From positions 280,548,715 to 280,612,714 of the forward strand of contig NC_061510.1 of NCBI RefSeq assembly GCF_022539505.1: a DNA stretch of 64,000 nucleotides, read 5' to 3'. Made by a program: the position numbers and the translations under genes. This DNA comes from Lolium rigidum (Eukaryota; Streptophyta; Magnoliopsida; Poales; Poaceae). The notes beneath the pieces are model-generated. The model made no database searches. It was not told the DNA's origin and worked only from the letters and a program-made list of their open reading frames with translations. Below are positions 59,619-64,000 of the stretch, in pieces. How positions within the stretch are numbered: position 1 is the stretch's first letter; each line of letters opens with the position of its first letter.

Positions 59619-62206
59619 AGCATCCCCAAGCTTAGTTCTGCTCGTCCCGAGCGAGTAAAACGATAACAAAGATAATTTACTGAAGTGACATGCCATCATA
59701 ACCTTGATCATACTATTTGTAAACATATGTAATGAATGCAGCGATCAAAACAATGGTAATGACATGAGTAAACAAGTGAATCATAAAGCAAAGACTTTTC
59801 ATGAATAGTACTTCAAGACAAGTATTAATAAGTCTTGCATAAGAGTTAACTCATAAAGCAATAAATCAAAGTAAAGGTATTGAAGCAACACAAAGGAAGA
59901 TTAAGTTTCAGCGGTTGCTTTCAACTTGTAACATGTATATCTCATGGATAATTGTCAACATAGAGTAATATAACAAGTGCAATATGCAAGTATGTAAGAA
60001 TCAATGCACGAGTTCACACAAGTGTTTGCTTCTTGAGGTGGAGAGAGATAGGTGAACTGACTTAACATAAAAGTAAAAAGAATGGTCCTTCAAAGAGGAA
60101 AGCATCGATTGCTATATTTGTGCTAGAGCTTTTATTTTGAAAACATGAAACAATTTTGTCAACGGTAGTAATAGAGCATATGAGTTATGAAAGTTATATC
60201 TTACAAGTTGCAAGTCTCATGCATAGTATACTAATAGTGCCCGCACCTTGTCCTAATTAGCTTGGACTACCGGATCTTTGCAATGCACATGTTTTAACCA
60301 AGTGTCACAATGGGGTACCTCCATGCCGCTCGTACAAAGGTCTAAGGAGAAAGCTCGCATTTTGGATTTCTCGCTTTTGATTATTCTCAACTTAGACATC
60401 CATACCGGGACAACATGGACAACGAGATAATGGACTCCTCTTTAATGCATAAGCATGTGGCAACAATTATTATTCTCATATGAGATTGAGGATATATGTC
60501 CAAAACTGAAACTTCCACCATGATTCATGGCTTTAGTTAGCGGCCCAATGTTCTTCTCTAACAATATGCATGCTCCAACCATAAAGGTGGTAGATCTCTC
60601 TTACTTCAGACAAGACGGACATGCATAGAAACTCACATGATATTCAACAAAGAATAGTTGATGGCGTCCCCCGAAGCATGGTTATCGCACAACAAGCAAC
60701 TTAATAAGAGATAAAGTGCATAAGTACATATTCAATACCACAATAGTTTTTAAGCTATTTGTCCCATGAGCTATATATTGTAAAGGTGAATGATGGAATT
60801 TTAAAGGTAGCACTCAAGCAATTTACTTTGGAATGGCGGATAAATACCATGTAGTAGGTAGGTATGGTGGACACAAATGGCATAGTGGTTGGCTCAAGTA
60901 TTTTGGATGCATGAGAAGTATTCCCTCTCGATACAAGGTTTAGGCTAGAAAGGTTATTTGAAACAAACACAAGGATGAACGGTGCAGCAAAACTCACATA
61001 AAAGACATATTGTAAACATTATAAGACTCTACACCGTCTTCCTTGTTGTTCAAAACTCAATACTAGATATTATCTAGACTCTAGAGAAACCAAATATGCA
61101 AACCAAATTAGCAAGCTCTATGTGTTTCTTCATTAATGGGTGCAAAGTATATGATGCAAGATCTTAAACATGAGCACAACAATTGCCAAGTATCAAATGA
61201 TCCAAGACATTTTAGAGTTACTACATGTAGCATTTTCCAATTCCAACCATATAACAATTTAACGAAGAAGAAACTTCGCCATGAATACTATGAGTAGAGC
61301 CTAAGGACATACTTGTCCATATGCTACAGCGGAGTGTGTCTCTCTCCCATAAAGTGAATGCTAGGATCCATTTTATTCAAACAAAACAAAAACAAAAACA
61401 AACCGACGCTCCAAGCAAAGTGCATAAGATGTGACGGAATAAAAATATAGTTTCGGGGGAGGAACCTGATAATGTTGTCGATGAAGAAGGGGATGCCTTG
61501 GGCATCCCCAAGCTTAGACGCTTGAGTCTTCTTATAATATGCAGGGGTGAACCACCGGGGCATCCCCAAGCTTAGAGCTTTCACTCTCCTTGATCATATT
61601 GCATCATAGTCCTCTCTTGATCCTTTGAAACTTCCTCCACACCAAACTCGAAACAACTCATTAGAGGGTTAGTGCATAATAAAAATTAACATGTTCAGAG
61701 GTGACGCAATCATTCTTAACACTTCTGGACATTGCATAAAGCTACTGGACATTAATGGATCAAAGAAATTCATCCAACATAGCGAAAGAGGCAATGCGAA
61801 ATAAAAGGCAGAATCTGTCAAAACAGAACAGTCCGTAAAGATGGATTTTATTAGGCCACCAGACTTGCTCAAATTAAAATTCTCAAATTGAATGAAACTT
61901 GCGTACATATCTGAGGATCATGCACGTAAATTGGCTTAATTTTCTGAGCTACCTACAGGGAGGTAGACCCAGATTCGTGACAGCAAAGAAATCTGGAACT
62001 GCGCAGTAATCCAAATCTAGTACTTACTTTACTATCAAAGACTTTACTTGGCACAACAAAACTCAAAACTAAGATAAGGAGAGGTTGCTACAGTAGTAAA
62101 CAACTTCCAAGACACAAATATAAAACAAAGTACTGTAGCAAAATAACACATGGGTTATCTCCCAAGAAGTTCTTTCTTTATAGCCATTAAGATGGGCTCA
62201 GCAGTT

Positions 62207-62941
62207 TTAATGATGCACTCGCAAGAAATAGTAGTTGAAGCAAAAGAGAGCATCAAGAGGCAAATTCAAAACACATTTAAGTCTAACATGCTTCCTATGC
62301 ATAGGAATCTTGTAAGTAAACAAGTTCATGAAGAGCAAAGTAACAAGCATAGGAAGATAAAACAAGTGTAGCTTCAAAAATTTCAGCACATAGAGAGGCA
62401 TTTTAGTAACATGAAAATTTCTACAACCATATTTTCCTCTCTCATAATAACTTTCAGTAGCATCATGAGCAAACTCAACAATATAACTATCACATAAAGC
62501 ATTCTTATCATGAGTCTCATGCATAAAATTATTACTCTCCACATAAGCATAATCAATTTTATTAGTAATAGCGGGAGCAATTTCAACAAAGTAGCTATCA
62601 TTATTATTCTCATCAAGTGTAGGAGGCATAGTATAATCACAATAAAATTTACTCTCCATAGTAGGTTGTACCAAAAGACCACTATTATAATCATCATAAA
62701 TAGGAGGCAAAGTATCATCAAAGAAAATTTTCTCCTCAATGCTTGGGGGACTAAAAAGATCATGAAAACCAGCTTCCCCAAGCTTAGAACTTTCTACATT
62801 ATTATCAACAATGGTGTTCAAAGCGTTCATACTAATATTACTACCAGCATGCAAATAAGATTCCATAGGTTTTTTAATTTTCGCATCAAACAATCCATGT
62901 TTTAAATCAGGAAATAGAATAAGAAGCTCATTGTTGTCCAT
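62207..62941 (-). CDS. 244-aa protein of unknown function in element D
   Basis: Homologue of the element A protein at 19619-20383: same position beside the primer site, same start style (MDNNE against MENNK), and shared blocks SMNALNTIV, KLGEAGF, DDTLPPIYDDY, DYTMPP, NNFMHETHDKN and ERGKYGCR. The two-copy repeat is present but more worn (PPSIEEKIFFDD and PTMESKFYCDYT). Small indels between the two copies keep the frame, a sign of past selection. It lacks gag or enzyme motifs. Confidence 0.6.
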   Translation of the reverse strand: MDNNELLILFPDLKHGLFDAKIKKPMESYLHAGSNISMNALNTIVDNNVESSKLGEAGFHDLFSPPSIEEKIFFDDTLPPIYDDYNSGLLVQPTMESKFYCDYTMPPTLDENNNDSYFVEIAPAITNKIDYAYVESNNFMHETHDKNALCDSYIVEFAHDATESYYERGKYGCRNFHVTKMPLYVLKFLKLHLFYLPMLVTLLFMNLFTYKIPMHRKHVRLKCVLNLPLDALFCFNYYFLRVHH

Positions 62942-63080
62942 TATGCCAAACTAGTGTAAACAAGAAACAAAAAGATGCAATTGCAGGATCTAAAGGAAAT
63001 AGCTTCGAGCACAAACACAATGGCGCCGGAAAAGTACTCGTTACACTGGAACCGGAGTATGAGTGCCTTTTTACCTTTCC

Positions 63081-63098
63081 TCCCCGGCAACGGCGCCG
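63081..63098 (-). other. primer-binding site of element D (tRNA-Asp type, first base changed)
   Basis: Plus strand TCCCCGGCAACGGCGCCG; minus strand CGGCGCCGTTGCCGGGGA. Confidence 0.8.
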
Positions 63099-63108
63099 GA
63101 AAAGTACT

Positions 63109-64000
63109 TGATGTCTACGGGAGCTTCTATTCTTGTAGACAGTGTTGGGCCTCCAAGAGCGAGAGGTTTGTAGAACAGCAGCAAGTTTCCTTTAAGTGGA
63201 TTACCCAAGGTTTATCGATCTCGGGGAGGAAGAGGTCAAAGATATCCCTCTCATGCAACCACTGCAACCACAAAGCAAGAAGTCTCTTGTGTCCCCAACA
63301 CACCTAATAGGTGTACTAGTTCGGCGAAGAGATAGTGAAATACGGGTGGTATAAATAAGTATGAGCAGTGGCAACGGCACCGAGAAAAGTGCTTTGCCCG
63401 GGACGAGTAAACAAGCAGTAGTAATGCAGCGGTAGTAACGCAGATGAAACGAGTAAACAAGCAGCGATAGCGATATTTAGGAACAAGGCCTAGGGATTAG
63501 ACTTTCACTAGTGGACACTCTCAACTTTGATCACATAACAGAATAGATAAATGCATACTCTACACTCTTGTTGGATGATGAACACATTGCGTAGGATTAC
63601 ACGAACCCTCGATGCCGGAGTTAACAAGCTCCACAATTCAATGTTCATATTTAAATAACCTTAGAGTGCATGAAAGATCAATTCGACTAAACCAAGTACT
63701 AACATAGCATGCACACTGTCACCTTCATGCTATGTAGGAGGAATAGATCACATCAATACCATCATAGCAATAGTTAACTTCATAATCTACAAGAGATCAT
63801 AATCATAGCATAGACCAAGTACTAACACGGATGCACACACTGTCACCATTACACCGTGTAGGAGGAATAAAACTACTTTAATAACATTGCTAGAGTAGCA
63901 CATAGATAAATTGTGATACAAAATACATTGCAATCATAAAGGGATATAAATAAGCACTTCACTACGCCATTCATAACAGTGAGTAAGTATTCTGTGAAAT
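63109..64000 (-). repeat. LTR of element D (5' LTR), truncated by the window
   Basis: First 892 bases match 57902 onwards closely. A copy of the primer-site flank is at about 63370-63395. Confidence 0.85.

Larger units (their letters stand above)
57902..64000 (-). mobile_element. LTR retrotransposon D (relative of A), runs off the window
   Basis: Left LTR 57902-59618, right LTR from 63109 to beyond 64000. Plus-strand LTR start TGATGTCTACGGGAGC and end GGAGACGTATCA. Primer site at 63081-63098 and polypurine tract right of 59618 place it on the minus strand. The left flank ends ATCGA; its duplicate would be outside. The interior is collinear with A: a 244-aa ORF next to the primer site, then about 2.5 kb without coding sequence. 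It lies in the pol of the Tat-like element. Confidence 0.85.

Overview
This is nuclear DNA from a grass, most likely a Triticeae-type cereal relative (wheat, goatgrass, barley or rye group); the species cannot be fixed from the sequence. Evidence: layers of nested LTR retrotransposons whose ends read TGATACGTCTCC (a Sabrina/WHAM-like, Athila-type Ty3/gypsy group), CACTA DNA transposons with a GGGCCGGCCC-rich subterminal array, plant LINE remnants, a MITE, and very little host gene sequence. There are no operons, rRNA or tRNA genes, or CRISPR arrays. A 100-base run of N (43107-43206) marks an assembly gap.

Layout. 1-6.9 kb: a decayed DUF4283-type protein pseudogene (minus) with a MITE, then two GC-rich non-coding LINE-like retroposons with clear target-site duplications; one lies inside a degenerate LINE ORF2. 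7.3-10.7 kb: the only host-gene island, with a broken acyl-protein thioesterase gene (plus) and a small multi-exon CXC-domain (tesmin/TSO1-like) gene (minus). 12.5-41.4 kb: the accessory protein gene of a CACTA transposon (Transposase_24-like N-terminal part, Ulp1-like protease C-terminal part) cut into three pieces by retrotransposons. Element A (15143-22424) and element T (23174-40973) sit in its reading frame, and element B (33353-40164) sits inside a long terminal repeat of T. 41.5-47.3 kb: a CACTA end fragment, element C (41685 to about 46507, containing the gap), and a CACTA terminus. 47.3-52.1 kb: the 3' part and a long LTR of another gypsy element (E). 52.1-57.9 kb: a Tat-like gypsy element in minus orientation carrying a seven-exon accessory gene on the opposite strand between pol and the 3' LTR. 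57.9-64 kb: element D, a relative of A, interrupting that pol.

How the parts fit. When the 5-bp target duplications of A and T are collapsed, the CACTA reading frame rejoins exactly, so the order of events is: CACTA first, A and T into it, B into T. None of A, B, D or T carries reverse transcriptase or integrase in the window. T and B have gag only; A and D have instead a conserved 245-254 aa protein of unknown role. All must depend on enzymes supplied elsewhere. The most interesting points are the antisense accessory gene with its own TATA box and two E2F-like sites, the primer-binding-site copies buried inside the LTRs of A and D, the gag-only element T, the conserved unknown ORF of A and D, and the three classes of palindrome at the CACTA terminus.
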